The notes: generated by a model not told the origin, from the letters alone. DNA of 64,000 nucleotides from Actinoplanes sichuanensis (GCF_033097365.1 NZ_AP028461.1:4216001-4280000), one strand, 5' to 3'. Numbered from the stretch's first letter, positions 33,751 to 44,314 are shown. Translations and numbers: made by a program.

Positions 33751-33993
33751 ATGATCGTCAAGATCCTCGGGCCTGGCTGCACCAACTGCCACACCCTGGA
33801 GAGACTCACCCGCGACGCGCTCACCGAACTGAACCTGACCGCCGAGGTCACCAGCGTCACCGACTATCCGACCATCGTCGGCTACGGCGTCATGAGCACA
33901 CCCGCCCTCGTCGTCAACGACCACGTCGTCCTGGCCGGACACATCCCCACCACGGACCAACTACGGGACCTGCTGATCAACGCAGCTGTCTGA
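33751..33993 (+). CDS. Small thioredoxin-fold protein (thioredoxin_3)
   Basis: 80 residues, 13 bases after the permease with gaaagg before the ATG. Redox motif GPGCTNCHTL (CxxC) and the cis-Pro in GVMSTPALVVND. This group commonly accompanies DUF318 permeases and may deliver reducing power or metalloid thiolates to them. The following 490 bases (to 34486) hold only a weak trace, a minus-strand tail RPLLVVAGALWFNRRDFKT (stop 34240) like the end of a membrane permease. Confidence 0.92.
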   Translation: MIVKILGPGCTNCHTLERLTRDALTELNLTAEVTSVTDYPTIVGYGVMSTPALVVNDHVVLAGHIPTTDQLRDLLINAAV

Positions 33994-34486
33994 CCGCCAC
34001 CAATTGACGGGCTCCCCATCCGATCGCCGTACGCCGCCGGTGAATCGGTCGACCGTCGGGACCACCGCGGACGAATCGAGACAACAGCAGCCGACTTCCG
34101 TATCCCGCCACCACCACGATCATGGATTCACCGGCCCCCGGCAGGACCGGCCGATCAGATGAAGATCACCATACGAGCGTTCGTGTCATCTCGGTACGTC
34201 CAAGGAATCAGTGGCCGACGTGCGGCGCAAGAGGTTCGGTCAGGTCTTGAAGTCGCGGCGGTTGAACCAGAGCGCACCGGCGACGACCAACAAAGGCCGA
34301 CCTCAGCGCCGACCCTGGCATCGATCTCCGCCACGGGCAGGCACGGACCCTTCCGGCGACGGTCCCGCTCGATCGGGCGGAGCCCCCTCACGGCGTCGTT
34401 CCCGGGCCCGGTCCCGGCTGCCGGCAGTCTCCGCCCCGGCCGGAAGAGGTCGGCGATGGTCGCGATGTCGCGGGTGAACAGCCATG

Positions 34487-36661
34487 TCATGGTGGCCATC
34501 CGGCGAGGCCGAACGGGGATGGGGGCTTCGCGTTGACGCGATAGGTGCCAGGCCCGACGAGGACGGGCCGCCGGGCGCCGGGAGGGGCCAGGCCGGCGTT
34601 CTGGCCTACAGGGATCCTCAGATACAGCAGAGTGCGACCGTCGCCGGGTTCGGGGGCGGCACAGAGGATGTCAGGTGACTGCGGGCCGGGGCGAAGCCAA
34701 TGGCAGTCGCCGTCCGGTTGAAGAGGGATGCCGTCCTCCGGCAGCCTGTCCCAGGCCGTCTCGGGGAGGTCAACGGCCTGCTGCGCAAAGATCAACAGGC
34801 CACCTCGGGACAGCGGCCCGGTAAGGATCGTTGGTTCGTCGGCGGTGCCGGTCTTCGCCGTGTCGGCACCGCGAGCGTCTCGCAGCTGGTGGAAGGTGTC
34901 GGCGGAGCAGCCATACAACCAGGCTGCCGCCGCCATGGGGTCTCTGACCCAACCGGGCACGGGTATCGCGTGCCGATCGGGTTCGGCGCAACTGCGGGGA
35001 TCCTCATCGGTCAGCATCAGCACTTTGACATCGGCCAGATCGTCGAGGTCCCGGTAGAGGCCCAGGACGTGTGTCGGGTCGGCGGGATCTTGGGTGCGGG
35101 CGAGGAGGTCCCATCGGGCACGACGAAGGTAGGCGCTCCATCCGATGACGGCGATCGCCGCGCGCCGTACAGCACGGTCGTGCTGGCGGCTGATCGCGTC
35201 GGTGGTGCTCTGTTCAATGAGGTCGGCGGTGACGCCGGTGCCGCGCCAGGCGTAGAGCCGGAATCCGTCGGACCACTCGGCGGCTGGTTCGCCGGGATGG
35301 TGCAGGCGTCGGGCGCCCGGTGTGCCGGGCTGCCGGGTGGAGCCGATTTCCTCGAGGCGCAGCGTCGTCGGCGGATCGGCGATGACGACGAACTCGGTGT
35401 GGGGCCACCACCATCCCGCCTGTGACACACCGGCAAAGTCCTGCACACCGGAGTCGGTACCGCCGGTAAGCGATAGGCGCCCGTCGATGTGATTCACCGG
35501 GTAGGCGACGGGACCATTCGGCGTCATCTCGGCGAGCACCTGTTCGATGGTGATGGCTATCGTGTCGACGGGCTCCGAGACCCACTGGCGCTTCGGCGTT
35601 CCGGTGTTCCCCCCATCTGCTGTGGGCTGCAGGGCTCGCAGCAGCCGCAGGTGGGCGCGGTCGACGTACTTCAGGGAAACGGGCGGACCCCACCGCCACC
35701 GCATCACGGCCCCGACGATCGCGGCGAAACCGACGGCAGGGATCAGAGTCCAGGCCAGCAGCGCGGCGATCCAATCCTGCGTCAGCGGAGCCGAACCCCC
35801 GACGATCACGCTCACGATGAACCCGAGAACACAGCCGACAAGAGCAGACCCACCAGCAAACGGGATCACCGCGATACCCTCAGCGAAAGGCGGCGTGAAC
35901 TCGCGGCCGGTATTGGCGAACACCGCCATGAACAGCACGATCATCAGCAGACCGCCGACGACCGCACCGATCCAGGCGCCGCGACCATGACCGGCTTCAT
36001 GGCCGGCCGATGGTGGAAGGCTGTTCGGGCTCAGCACGCCCACCATGCCTAGTACCAGCACACAACAGGGCAACGCTACGGCCGCCGCGTAGACAACCGC
36101 GCCGTACACCGTGGACCGGACTGCCCGCGTCAGGAACGTGATCATCGCGGTGAACCGGGTGAGCATACGAGTATGCCCCCGGGCGAGGTCGGTGGCCAAA
36201 ATGGCTCCCTGCAGCGGCGACGCCACCCAGTAAACTCGGCCCGGCCAGCGCAACCCACCACGGGTGTAACAGCGACGGATCGCCTCGACCACTGTCGCAC
36301 GACCGGCGTCGTCCAGTACCGCCCTGTCGAGGGCAGGTTTCTCGCGTCCATCACCCGGATCCAGAACGTCGGCACCGCTCAGAGGCACCACGGAACTCCC
36401 TCCCGCCACCCTCCAAACCATCGTCGCACGCATCTGCGAGCAGGCGCCGCATCGTTTCAACAACACCGGTGATGATCGAGAACAGGGCGTCGAACTCGTG
36501 CGTCCACCCTGGAATGACGCCACCGAGGCGGGCGCCATGTCGGCGCTCAAGGAGCCCCCGGTAGGACATGATCCGATCACCCAATTTCTGTAGTCATCGC
36601 TCATTGTGACCGCCGCCATTCGCTGTACCCGGCCGACGAGCGCAAAGGCGAAGAACAGCAT
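34487..36661 (-). CDS. DUF6745-family protein with membrane insert
   Basis: Open frame of 724 codons; the true start is uncertain because the first 100 residues look non-native, and ATGs near residues 78 and 85 or later are possible. RATVVEAIRRCYTRGGLRW and GRVYWVASPLQGAI (about 122-157) are the DUF6745 N-terminal pattern, and PHTEFVVIADPPTTLRLEE, RRLHHPGEPAAEWSDGFRLY and AWRGTGVTADLIE are its C-terminal one. Between them three to four hydrophobic helices (190-330) form a membrane insert not seen in most relatives. Function of the family is unknown; it often lies beside leucine-rich-repeat proteins, as here. Confidence 0.75.
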   Translation of the reverse strand: MLFFAFALVGRVQRMAAVTMSDDYRNWVIGSCPTGGSLSADMAPASVASFQGGRTSSTPCSRSSPVLLKRCGACSQMRATMVWRVAGGSSVVPLSGADVLDPGDGREKPALDRAVLDDAGRATVVEAIRRCYTRGGLRWPGRVYWVASPLQGAILATDLARGHTRMLTRFTAMITFLTRAVRSTVYGAVVYAAAVALPCCVLVLGMVGVLSPNSLPPSAGHEAGHGRGAWIGAVVGGLLMIVLFMAVFANTGREFTPPFAEGIAVIPFAGGSALVGCVLGFIVSVIVGGSAPLTQDWIAALLAWTLIPAVGFAAIVGAVMRWRWGPPVSLKYVDRAHLRLLRALQPTADGGNTGTPKRQWVSEPVDTIAITIEQVLAEMTPNGPVAYPVNHIDGRLSLTGGTDSGVQDFAGVSQAGWWWPHTEFVVIADPPTTLRLEEIGSTRQPGTPGARRLHHPGEPAAEWSDGFRLYAWRGTGVTADLIEQSTTDAISRQHDRAVRRAAIAVIGWSAYLRRARWDLLARTQDPADPTHVLGLYRDLDDLADVKVLMLTDEDPRSCAEPDRHAIPVPGWVRDPMAAAAWLYGCSADTFHQLRDARGADTAKTGTADEPTILTGPLSRGGLLIFAQQAVDLPETAWDRLPEDGIPLQPDGDCHWLRPGPQSPDILCAAPEPGDGRTLLYLRIPVGQNAGLAPPGARRPVLVGPGTYRVNAKPPSPFGLAGWPP

Positions 36662-36779
36662 CGAGGAGCGGGCGAGGCAGTGACCACGGCGGACGCATCA
36701 ATTCGCGATCATCGACGTGACGTGGCCGTCGTCCTCCAGAGAGAATCCGAGCCGATACCAGAGCAATGCCGTGAGCGAG

Positions 36780-36965
36780 CAGCCACACCACCCGGCGCCG
36801 AACCAGATCGGAGGAAATCCGCGCCGGTCTCGCGTTTGGAGATCGCGTTGAACGACTCGGCCAAGGCGTTCTCGGCCGAGCTGCCGACCTTGCTCATCGG
36901 CCGCCGGCCCCGACCGCCACACAAGCAGCAGCGAAGGCAATCGATGTGTACTGCTTGGTTCAAGG
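36780..36965 (-). pseudogene. IS3-family transposase fragment
   Basis: The minus strand reads MSKVGSSAENALAESFNAIS then KRET, matching the catalytic Glu segment (..NALAESFnatlKrE) of IS3 orfB. Nothing of the DD region or ends is left. It sits in the 610-base gap between the DUF6745 and TPR genes, which is otherwise empty. Confidence 0.6.
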
Positions 36966-37272
36966 AGTCATAGTGGAAGTCGCGCCGGCCATGCCGCCGC
37001 AGATTCGCCGAGCGGCGATGAGGGCGTCGATGATCAGGGTGTGGTCGTCGGCTGCTCGGCGAACTCGCTGACGGCGGAACGGTTTCCATGTCCAGCCGTG
37101 TCCAACATTGCAGATCGGAGCTGGCCCATGGACCGACAATCAAGATCTCCCCGTCGGCGCGCACCACGGTCTGTGGTCTACCGAGGGGCTCTTACCCCGG
37201 CCGGTAGCGGCGACCATACTGCAGGGTGCCGCAGTGGTGACCGGCCATCGTCTGCAATGGGGAGACATCACG

Positions 37273-38682
37273 ATGTTCGACCGATTCCGGAAGGCGAAGC
37301 CCGAACCCGTCGAGGCCGACCCACGCCCATTGATCGCTCTTGGCGTACAGGCCCTCCAGAACGGGGAGAAGGAACTGGCGGCCCAGTTGCTGACCCGGGC
37401 CGCAGCCACCACGGATCCGACCCTGCTCAGCGACATCGGCAGCCTGCTGTTGGAATGCGGCCGCCGGGACAACGCCTACACGGCCTTCCGCCGCGGTGCC
37501 GACCAAGGCGAGGCTGCGGCCATGCACAACCTGGGAGTGCTGTATAAGCAGGACGGCCTCCTCGACGAGGCCGAGCGGTGGTGGCGGGCCGCCTGCGAGC
37601 ACGGCAACACCGAGACCCACAACAGTCTGGCGAACCTTCTTCGGCTTCGGGGCGATCCGGCCGGAGCTCTGCGACACTACCGGCTCGGAGCCGAGGCCGG
37701 ATCACCCGACGCGATGGCCAACATGGTCTTGACGCTGGTCGCCGCAGGTGACCGGCAGGGTGCCGGCACCTGGGTGGAGTCGCTGATATCGCTGGGTCAT
37801 CCGGCGGGAGACTTTCTCCGCCAGGTCGTCTCCGGCGCGGCGGACCGTGGTGAGGACGAGCCCGATTCCGCATCGCAGCCCCCACCGGGACCGCAGAACC
37901 AATCAGCGAGGCGGCCCGAACCCCGTCGGGACCCGATCTTTCTCGACGTCAGCGACCCGCTCACCACGGCGGAGAAGCTGCGGATTCAGGTTCAGAACAG
38001 CGACGACCCCCACCTGCTGGCCATGGCTGTGGAGGCCGCCCGTATCGCGGTCGAAGCCAGCCGGGACGATGTCGCAGCCACCGCGATGGCACAGGGGATC
38101 CTGTGCGTGCTTCTTCGCACCACCGCGGCACGCACCGGCGACCGGTCCGCACTGGACGAGGCGGTGCAGAGCGGGCGGAAAGGTCTCGCCGCCGCCGTGT
38201 CCAGCAACAGCCTCCCGGGCAGGGCCGCCGGCGCACTGGCCACCACCCTGATCGACCTGTACCAGATCACCCACGATCCCGACGCGCTCAGCGAGGCGGT
38301 CACGACCGCCCGTTTCGCCGGCTCGCAGCACTACCCGGACGACACCGAACACGCAGGTGCCCTGAGCAATCTCGTCAACGCGCTGGTACTGCTCCACCAG
38401 CAGAACCGAGACATCACCGTGCTCACCGAGGCGGTGCTCCACGCCCGCCGGTCGGTCGCGTTGGTCACTCCGGCCCACCCCCGATACCCGACGGTCGCCG
38501 TGGTGGCAGCCCAGGCACTCACACAATATTGTCTGGCCACCCAGACGCTCGATGCCTTCGAGGAGGCACGCGCACTGGCTCACCAGGCTCTGGCCACGAC
38601 CTCGGCCGGACATCCCAACCGGCCGACGATCGCCAACCTCGTCGCCATGCTCGACGAGGCAGCCCGCCGCCGCGCTTCTTGA
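37273..38682 (+). CDS. Sel1/TPR-repeat protein
   Basis: ATG 37273 (MFDRFRKAKPEP) follows ggggagacatcacg; the longer frame upstream is not supported. 469 residues. Residues 20-170 are Sel1/TPR helices (LLTRAAATTDPTLLSDIGSL, AMHNLGVLYKQDGLLDEAER). A Pro/Gln-rich linker at about 190-225 follows, then a second TPR array (about 240-465) of the kind found in actinobacterial CHAT/effector proteins. No enzymatic domain is visible. It is one of four repeat-protein genes in this region with similar short charged starts. Confidence 0.8.
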   Translation: MFDRFRKAKPEPVEADPRPLIALGVQALQNGEKELAAQLLTRAAATTDPTLLSDIGSLLLECGRRDNAYTAFRRGADQGEAAAMHNLGVLYKQDGLLDEAERWWRAACEHGNTETHNSLANLLRLRGDPAGALRHYRLGAEAGSPDAMANMVLTLVAAGDRQGAGTWVESLISLGHPAGDFLRQVVSGAADRGEDEPDSASQPPPGPQNQSARRPEPRRDPIFLDVSDPLTTAEKLRIQVQNSDDPHLLAMAVEAARIAVEASRDDVAATAMAQGILCVLLRTTAARTGDRSALDEAVQSGRKGLAAAVSSNSLPGRAAGALATTLIDLYQITHDPDALSEAVTTARFAGSQHYPDDTEHAGALSNLVNALVLLHQQNRDITVLTEAVLHARRSVALVTPAHPRYPTVAVVAAQALTQYCLATQTLDAFEEARALAHQALATTSAGHPNRPTIANLVAMLDEAARRRAS

Positions 38683-38924
38683 GCGAGGGCACCGATCGGC
38701 CGAGGGCAAGCCACCGGCGATCACGGCCCCTTTCGAGAGTTCCGTGAGACGTTCGCTCGAAAGATCACGCGATGGCCGCGCTCTATGCCGGACGGGATGT
38801 CCGGCGCAGACGATCACGCCAACCGCGTTACACCGCTATCGGGGACCCCACCGCCGACCACGGCGCAGTGTTGAGCGGGAAAGGCGCCGACCTCAAGACT
38901 GAGGTTTCACTCCTTTCAGGAGGA

Positions 38925-39572
38925 TCACCAAAACGATCCTGGCGGTTCCAGCCGCGGGCATCCGGTGTGTGGCGTCGAGAGATAGCCGGGTGCCGGTTGC
39001 GGCAGTGACGCCACACACGTGGCGGAACAAGCGTTGACCAGTAACGGCAGCACGTCGGTGGCGACGCGCAAGGAGATCCACACCTGGTGCAGCTCGCGAT
39101 TGACGGGACCGTCGCAGACACTGCAGGTACGGACCGCGTCCACGCCCCGGACAGCAGGGTCGAGACGGTCGGGCCGGTCGATGGTCGTGACCGGCGACAG
39201 ATGCGGAAACGATGACCCGTTCCGGAAATTGCCGTACAGCACCCGCGTACTCACCGAACTGTCGCGCAGCCGGAGGCAGCGGGTCACCTCGTACGGAAAC
39301 CATCGCAGCCGATGTGATTGATACGGCCAGAACTCCTCCAGGTTCGTCATGGCGCCGATCTCCGGCGGCAGCCGCACCAGACGAGTGTTGTAAAGGACCA
39401 GCCTTCTGACCTCGGTCAGTTTGGCAATGGTCGGCGGGAGGGTGACGACCTTGAGGCGTTCATCGAAACTCATCTCAGTGAACGGCTGAAATACCTCCCT
39501 ACCGTCGGCGGCGGCCTCGTCGATCAGCGTGAGCAGCCGACGCCATCCCGGGCTGTCGGTGTCCTGTGGCAT
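38925..39572 (-). CDS. Leucine-rich-repeat protein with zinc-ribbon-like tail
   Basis: I place the start at ATG 39572 (MPQDTDSPGWRRLL), since upstream codons overlap the TPR gene's end antisense-free but look non-native. 215 residues: EMSFDERLKVVTLPPTIAKL, TEVRRLVLYNTRLVRLPPEI and GAMTNLEEFWPY are LRR blades; WFPYEVTRC follows; the tail CSVCDGPVNRELHQVW looks like a zinc ribbon half. This LRR-ribbon type is often next to DUF6745 genes in actinomycetes. Probably a protein-interaction module of unknown pathway. Confidence 0.72.
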   Translation of the reverse strand: MPQDTDSPGWRRLLTLIDEAAADGREVFQPFTEMSFDERLKVVTLPPTIAKLTEVRRLVLYNTRLVRLPPEIGAMTNLEEFWPYQSHRLRWFPYEVTRCLRLRDSSVSTRVLYGNFRNGSSFPHLSPVTTIDRPDRLDPAVRGVDAVRTCSVCDGPVNRELHQVWISLRVATDVLPLLVNACSATCVASLPQPAPGYLSTPHTGCPRLEPPGSFW

Positions 39573-39705
39573 GGCGTCGAAGGCCACCGTCCGGTGCCGG
39601 GCTGCTGCGGCGTCGCCGGTGCATCGGCAGCGATCCGGATCCGCGCCTGGCTGGCCTGCCGGGCCAGCAGCAGGACCGCTGGGTAGCCGAGGATCCCCAC
39701 CAAGC

Positions 39706-41598
39706 TCATTCATGCGCGTCGACCATGCCAGGGGCCTCCGCCATCTGTGCGCACAGTTCGGTGAGGACCGCGTGATGGTGCCGGACCAGCTCGATCGTCT
39801 CGTTGAACCCGCCCGGATGGGCGGCGGCGAGCCGCCGGTAGCGGGCCAGCGCCTCGCCCGCCGCGCTGAGCGCCGCCGGGTACCGACCCGCTTGATGCAG
39901 CGCGACGGAGTTCAGGTGGTTGGCCCGAGCCAGCTGTATCTCAAGCCGATCGAGGTGTGGCGTGGCCAGCCCGAGGTAGAGGGCAGTCGCTTGCTCTGCT
40001 GCCTGTGATGCCCGCAGCGGATCCTTGGACACGACCTGCGTGGCGAGGTCGAGCAGGGTGGTGGCGTACTGCTCCTGGTGGGTCACCGGATCGGTAGCGG
40101 CCAGGCCCCGGTATCGGGCGACCGCCTCCTCGACGGCCGTCACGCCGGCGTCGGGAGCGAGCGCCGCGAGCCGGGCCACCTGTTCCCTCGCCTTATCGAC
40201 GTCGGCTGCGTGCTGCGCCGGTGACCCGGCGGCCAGTTCTGTGAAACGTGCCAGGGACTGCTCGGCGGGCACCAGAGCCTCGTCGTATCGGCCCGCGTTG
40301 GTCAACGCGCTCGCCAGGTTGGCCAGCGACATCGCCAGTGCCGGCCGGAATTGCTCTGGTTGGTCCTCGGCCAGCGCCCGGAAGAGCTCGACGGCCTCCG
40401 TCATCCGCTCAACCGCCTCGTCGTACCGGTGCTTCTCGCGCAGCATGTTTCCGACGTTGTTCAGGGCGATGGCCAGTGCCGGCCGGTGGGAGGCAGGGTC
40501 TTCCGCGGCAAGCCGACGGTTCCGGTCGACCTCCTGCCCGGCGGCCACGATGGCGTCCGCCACCGCACCCGACGCGAGCAAGTCCAGCGCGGAGGGCTCA
40601 GCCGGAACACCTGCCAGCGCCGAGACTGCGAGCAGCCCGGACCACGAGGCGCCCGGGTCGGCCGCACGCATCTGCCGGAACACACCGACCGCTTGCCGGG
40701 CCAGGTAGGCGGCCTCGTCTGCGCGGTCGGCCTCCGCGAGATACCGGGCCAGCTTCAACATTGCGTCGAGCATCGCTAACAGAGCGTTTCGGGTGTGGTC
40801 GTCCTGCGGTTCCGGCAACGGCGTCGTGGCTGCTTCCCGCCTTACCATCGCAGACTCGGCCGTTCGCCCCTGATTCTCCAGCGATGTGGCCACCCCGTCC
40901 GCCACCAGCAGGTACATCGACCGGTAGTCCGGGTCCGCGGCGAACAGCGCCCGATAGATCTCCAGCACCCCGATCCTGACCTCGAGTGCCTCGTCGGCAT
41001 GTCCCGTCTCCCAGAGGACGACGCCGTAGTTCCACAGCGCCTCGGCGTAAGCGGCGTCGGGCACCACTATCGCTGAGGTGCCGGCTTCGGCACGGTACAG
41101 CCGAACCGCCTCCTCGAGCGGCGCAATCGCCTGCGCCGTCGAGCCGTCGAGGTGCTGCATGAAGCCGAGTCGGTTCAGCGCAGCGGCCAGGCCCGCGCGG
41201 TGCCCGGCCGGGTCGGTGTCGTCGACGGCCCGGTACAGCATCACCGCCTCCGCAGCCGCTTCCACGGCGTCGGGCATGCGTTCTGCTCTGCACCATGCCC
41301 ACGCCATCACGTGCAGTTGCCCGGCCAGCGCGGGCCTGTATCGCGGCGGGTCCACCGCGGCGAGCCGACGGCTCTCCTCGACCGCGAGCTGGCACATGCC
41401 GACGGCGGTGCTGATCAGCTCGGTCTCGACCATCAGGCCGCCCACTTCCCCGAGAAGCCGCACGAACTCAGGGTCCGGCCCGGTGTTGACTGCCGGGTTC
41501 GAGTCGATCTCGGACCGACCCGAATCGGCCACCGGCGGTGCCTCCGCGTCGCCTGCACCCCTATTCTCACCTTGCCACCAGCGCACCAGCGCCTCCAT
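39706..41598 (-). CDS. Large TPR-repeat protein
   Basis: ATG 41598 (MEALVRWWQGENRG) is the likely start although the frame opens at 41688. 630 residues made up of TPR units with the actinobacterial consensus (ALNRLGFMQHLDGSTAQAIA, LNNVGNMLREKHRYDEAVER, LANLASALTNAGRYDEALVP). No kinase, NB-ARC or CHAT domain is fused. It begins with the same WW-and-charged pattern as the next gene and is probably its paralogue or partner. The 400 bases between the two genes contain nothing recognisable. Confidence 0.8.
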   Translation of the reverse strand: MEALVRWWQGENRGAGDAEAPPVADSGRSEIDSNPAVNTGPDPEFVRLLGEVGGLMVETELISTAVGMCQLAVEESRRLAAVDPPRYRPALAGQLHVMAWAWCRAERMPDAVEAAAEAVMLYRAVDDTDPAGHRAGLAAALNRLGFMQHLDGSTAQAIAPLEEAVRLYRAEAGTSAIVVPDAAYAEALWNYGVVLWETGHADEALEVRIGVLEIYRALFAADPDYRSMYLLVADGVATSLENQGRTAESAMVRREAATTPLPEPQDDHTRNALLAMLDAMLKLARYLAEADRADEAAYLARQAVGVFRQMRAADPGASWSGLLAVSALAGVPAEPSALDLLASGAVADAIVAAGQEVDRNRRLAAEDPASHRPALAIALNNVGNMLREKHRYDEAVERMTEAVELFRALAEDQPEQFRPALAMSLANLASALTNAGRYDEALVPAEQSLARFTELAAGSPAQHAADVDKAREQVARLAALAPDAGVTAVEEAVARYRGLAATDPVTHQEQYATTLLDLATQVVSKDPLRASQAAEQATALYLGLATPHLDRLEIQLARANHLNSVALHQAGRYPAALSAAGEALARYRRLAAAHPGGFNETIELVRHHHAVLTELCAQMAEAPGMVDAHE

Positions 41599-41991
41599 AT
41601 GCTGTCGATGCAACAGGTGACGATCTGTAGCCAGATCCCCACCGTGGTCATCCGGACCGCCACCGGTTGACCCGGCCCGGGGCGCCATGCTTGTCGAGCC
41701 GCGACAACCGGAGACTCAGCATCACTACATCGCTTGACGTCGACGGGTGGCCTGAGCGATCGGCTGCGGTCCGGACTCCAAGTGCCCGACTCGCAGGTGA
41801 AACTTGAGCCGTGTAGGGGGGCATGCTAGCGGCGGCGCATGCGCGGACAGAGCAATATTGGACACGGCTGGACAGTGCGGAGGGATCCCCCGACCTCAGG
41901 ATCCAAGGTTCGAGTGTCCAAGCTCCCGGTGCAAGGCCCCTTTGACCACACGGGCGGGCCCTTCTCATCGCGGTGAGCTACCGGTGGTTGC

Positions 41992-43332
41992 TCAGGACGG
42001 ACCTCCGCGCTGTCTGATCCGCTCCCGCCACGTGACCAGGTCACCGCCGTAGGCACCGATGCCAACCGCGTCCACCAACCCGTCCAGCAGCTCCGCCCAG
42101 AACGTCGGCACGGCACCGCCCCGCTCGGACACGAGCGCGAACATCACGTGGGCCTCCACACAGATGCGTACCCCCTCGGTGGGTGCAGCCGGCAGCGTGG
42201 CCAGCCCCACCCGCCCGAGCGCCTCGGCCCGCTCCGCCGCTCGCGCCGGTTCGCAGCGTTGTGACGGGGACACCATCGCGGTGCCCGGCTCGTCGGTGGC
42301 CAGGTCCAGCACGTCGGCTACACCGTCGACGCCGCACTCCGCGGCACGCCGCAGCGCGACCCCGAGGGAGAGGCCGAGGCGCTGCTGCTCTGCCGGCAGG
42401 TCCTGGACCACGGCGAGTTCCTCATCCGCGGCGGCTGCGTCGATCGCACGCGCCTGGCGGATCCGTGCCGCACCCGTCCCCGGCTGACCGGCCGCCACCA
42501 GATGCGCCCCGTGTCGCGCGACCGCTGCCGCCAGCCACCACCGGTGCCCGTCCCCGCCGTGCTCCACCAGACCCTGCGCGAGCTGCACGGCGATGCCGTC
42601 CGCCGACAGAGCCAGCCCCAGCCTGTCTCGGGCGGCATGGACCCGACCGGCCACCCGGCACGACTCCAACAGCGAGGTCAAGTAGGCCGTTGCCTGCGGG
42701 GTGGTGCCGAAGGCGGCAAGATTGGCCATGAAACTCCGGACAGCCTCGTCGGCGGATGCGCACGCCAGGTCCGGGTCGCCGGAGCGGGACAGGATCCCCG
42801 CGTTCATCCCCAGCACTCTGATCAGGTCGGGCAGATGCTGAGACCCGTCCGGGCCGGCGACCAGGTCGCGGTAGGAGGCCAGCGCCAAGTCGCTCTCCAC
42901 CACCGCACTGGACGCCCAGCCCAGCAGCGACATCGAGGCGGCGTGGCGGACCCGGACATCGGCGATCAGTGGCACCATGCCCGGCTCGCCGGCCGCCTGA
43001 AGCCGCTCGTACGCCGCCCGGCTCTCCTGCAGAGCATCGACGGCCTCGAGAGCGCGGCCCAACCGGTTCAGGATCGAGGCCAACCCGTACAACATCGCCG
43101 CAAGTTCCTGCAGATGGACCGGTTCGCTGTACGCCGCAACGAGCTCACGGCCCAGCGCCACACCCTCCAGGACGCCATCCAGCGACTGCTCGGCATGCCC
43201 GGCGGCCTGCAGTTGCAGAGCCCGCTCCTTCAGCTGGACCATGCGGGCAACTCGAGGATCCTCCCGCCAATCCGGCGGCGGGGCCGGCTCCGCCAGCGGA
43301 TGGTCCCGATCACCGCGCTTCCACCAGGCCAT
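41992..43332 (-). CDS. TPR-like repeat protein (paralogue)
   Basis: ATG 43332 (MAWWKRGDRDHPLAEP) gives 446 residues; codons upstream to 43581 are low-complexity and unlikely. Helical repeats include LQELAAMLYGLASILNRLGR and ALEAVDALQESRAAYERLQA, then irregular Ala-rich helices to the end. Same orientation and similar N-terminus as the TPR gene downstream, suggesting duplication. Role unknown. Confidence 0.78.
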   Translation of the reverse strand: MAWWKRGDRDHPLAEPAPPPDWREDPRVARMVQLKERALQLQAAGHAEQSLDGVLEGVALGRELVAAYSEPVHLQELAAMLYGLASILNRLGRALEAVDALQESRAAYERLQAAGEPGMVPLIADVRVRHAASMSLLGWASSAVVESDLALASYRDLVAGPDGSQHLPDLIRVLGMNAGILSRSGDPDLACASADEAVRSFMANLAAFGTTPQATAYLTSLLESCRVAGRVHAARDRLGLALSADGIAVQLAQGLVEHGGDGHRWWLAAAVARHGAHLVAAGQPGTGAARIRQARAIDAAAADEELAVVQDLPAEQQRLGLSLGVALRRAAECGVDGVADVLDLATDEPGTAMVSPSQRCEPARAAERAEALGRVGLATLPAAPTEGVRICVEAHVMFALVSERGGAVPTFWAELLDGLVDAVGIGAYGGDLVTWRERIRQRGGPS

Positions 43333-44314
43333 GCGTATCCCTCTCGATAATGACTCCGCTGTGCACCAACGGACCTTCAGGGTCTGTGGATCTTTGGCTT
43401 GTGGGTCTGCGGACGTTTTCGTGGGGTGGTGTTCATGATCGTCCGGGTATTGGTGGCGGAAGCCGCGGCGGCGGGCACGACCATGGCGACCAGGCCAGTG
43501 GCGGAGTGGTGGCCGCAGCCTTGGCGGGTCAGCAGTCGTGGAGGGGTGTTGTTGGCCTCGACCCGGCGCCGGACAGGCCACAGTCGAGCATGTTGTGGAT
43601 CTGGTAGAGGTGTCGGCGGACGGCGAGTTTCGAGATGGATCTCGGCACCGAGAGCCTGACCGTCCTCGCCAACAAAATCATCAACGACGTACGGCTCGCG
43701 GACATGACCCGCTGGCGGTGGCCGGTGCTGTTCAGGCTGCCCTCGACCCGCCGCGAACTCAACCCCGTCAACTCCTGACCGACACCACGATCCCCAACCT
43801 GGTGGCCACCGCTGCCGGTAACCACGCCGCCACCACCGGGCGGTCACCTGCCGAGAACATGTGATGGCTGCACGGCTACCACAGTTCCCGACTACGCCTT
43901 TCCGAACTTCCTCATCACGTGCTACAGCGATGAGCGCCGGCGCCCTTTCTCAGCGGGACACCGGCCAGCGCAGCACCACGGCATCGAACTCGGCTCTCGG
44001 CCAGAACATCACCACCGGGCCCAGCGCACGGCCGCCCTGCCCAGCCACGGTGTCCCGCATACCGACGGACGATCATCCCGGCCGTCAGCATCGGCCAGAG
44101 GCTGTTCTCCAATACACGGCCGAGCCTGGTTTGCGACGCCGTCAGCCGAGCATCGTGGAGGACCGCCCGGGAACGGTGGAAACGGCAGAGCGGTGATCAC
44201 CGAGCGCCAGACCGCGCCTCGTCACACCGCTCGACAGACAGTCCCGAGCAGATGCCGCCGTCCGAGTTGGCGGAGGACGGCATCGGTCGCGCCATGGGCC
44301 CGGCGTAAGCGGCG
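43333..44314. other. About 980 bases without a supported gene
   Basis: Short open frames exist on both strands. The only one with plausible codon use is plus 43635-43778 (MDLGTESLTVLANKIINDVR and about 27 more residues to the stop), which I cannot assign and which lacks a ribosome site. No repeats, hairpins or RNA gene were identified. Confidence 0.5.
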
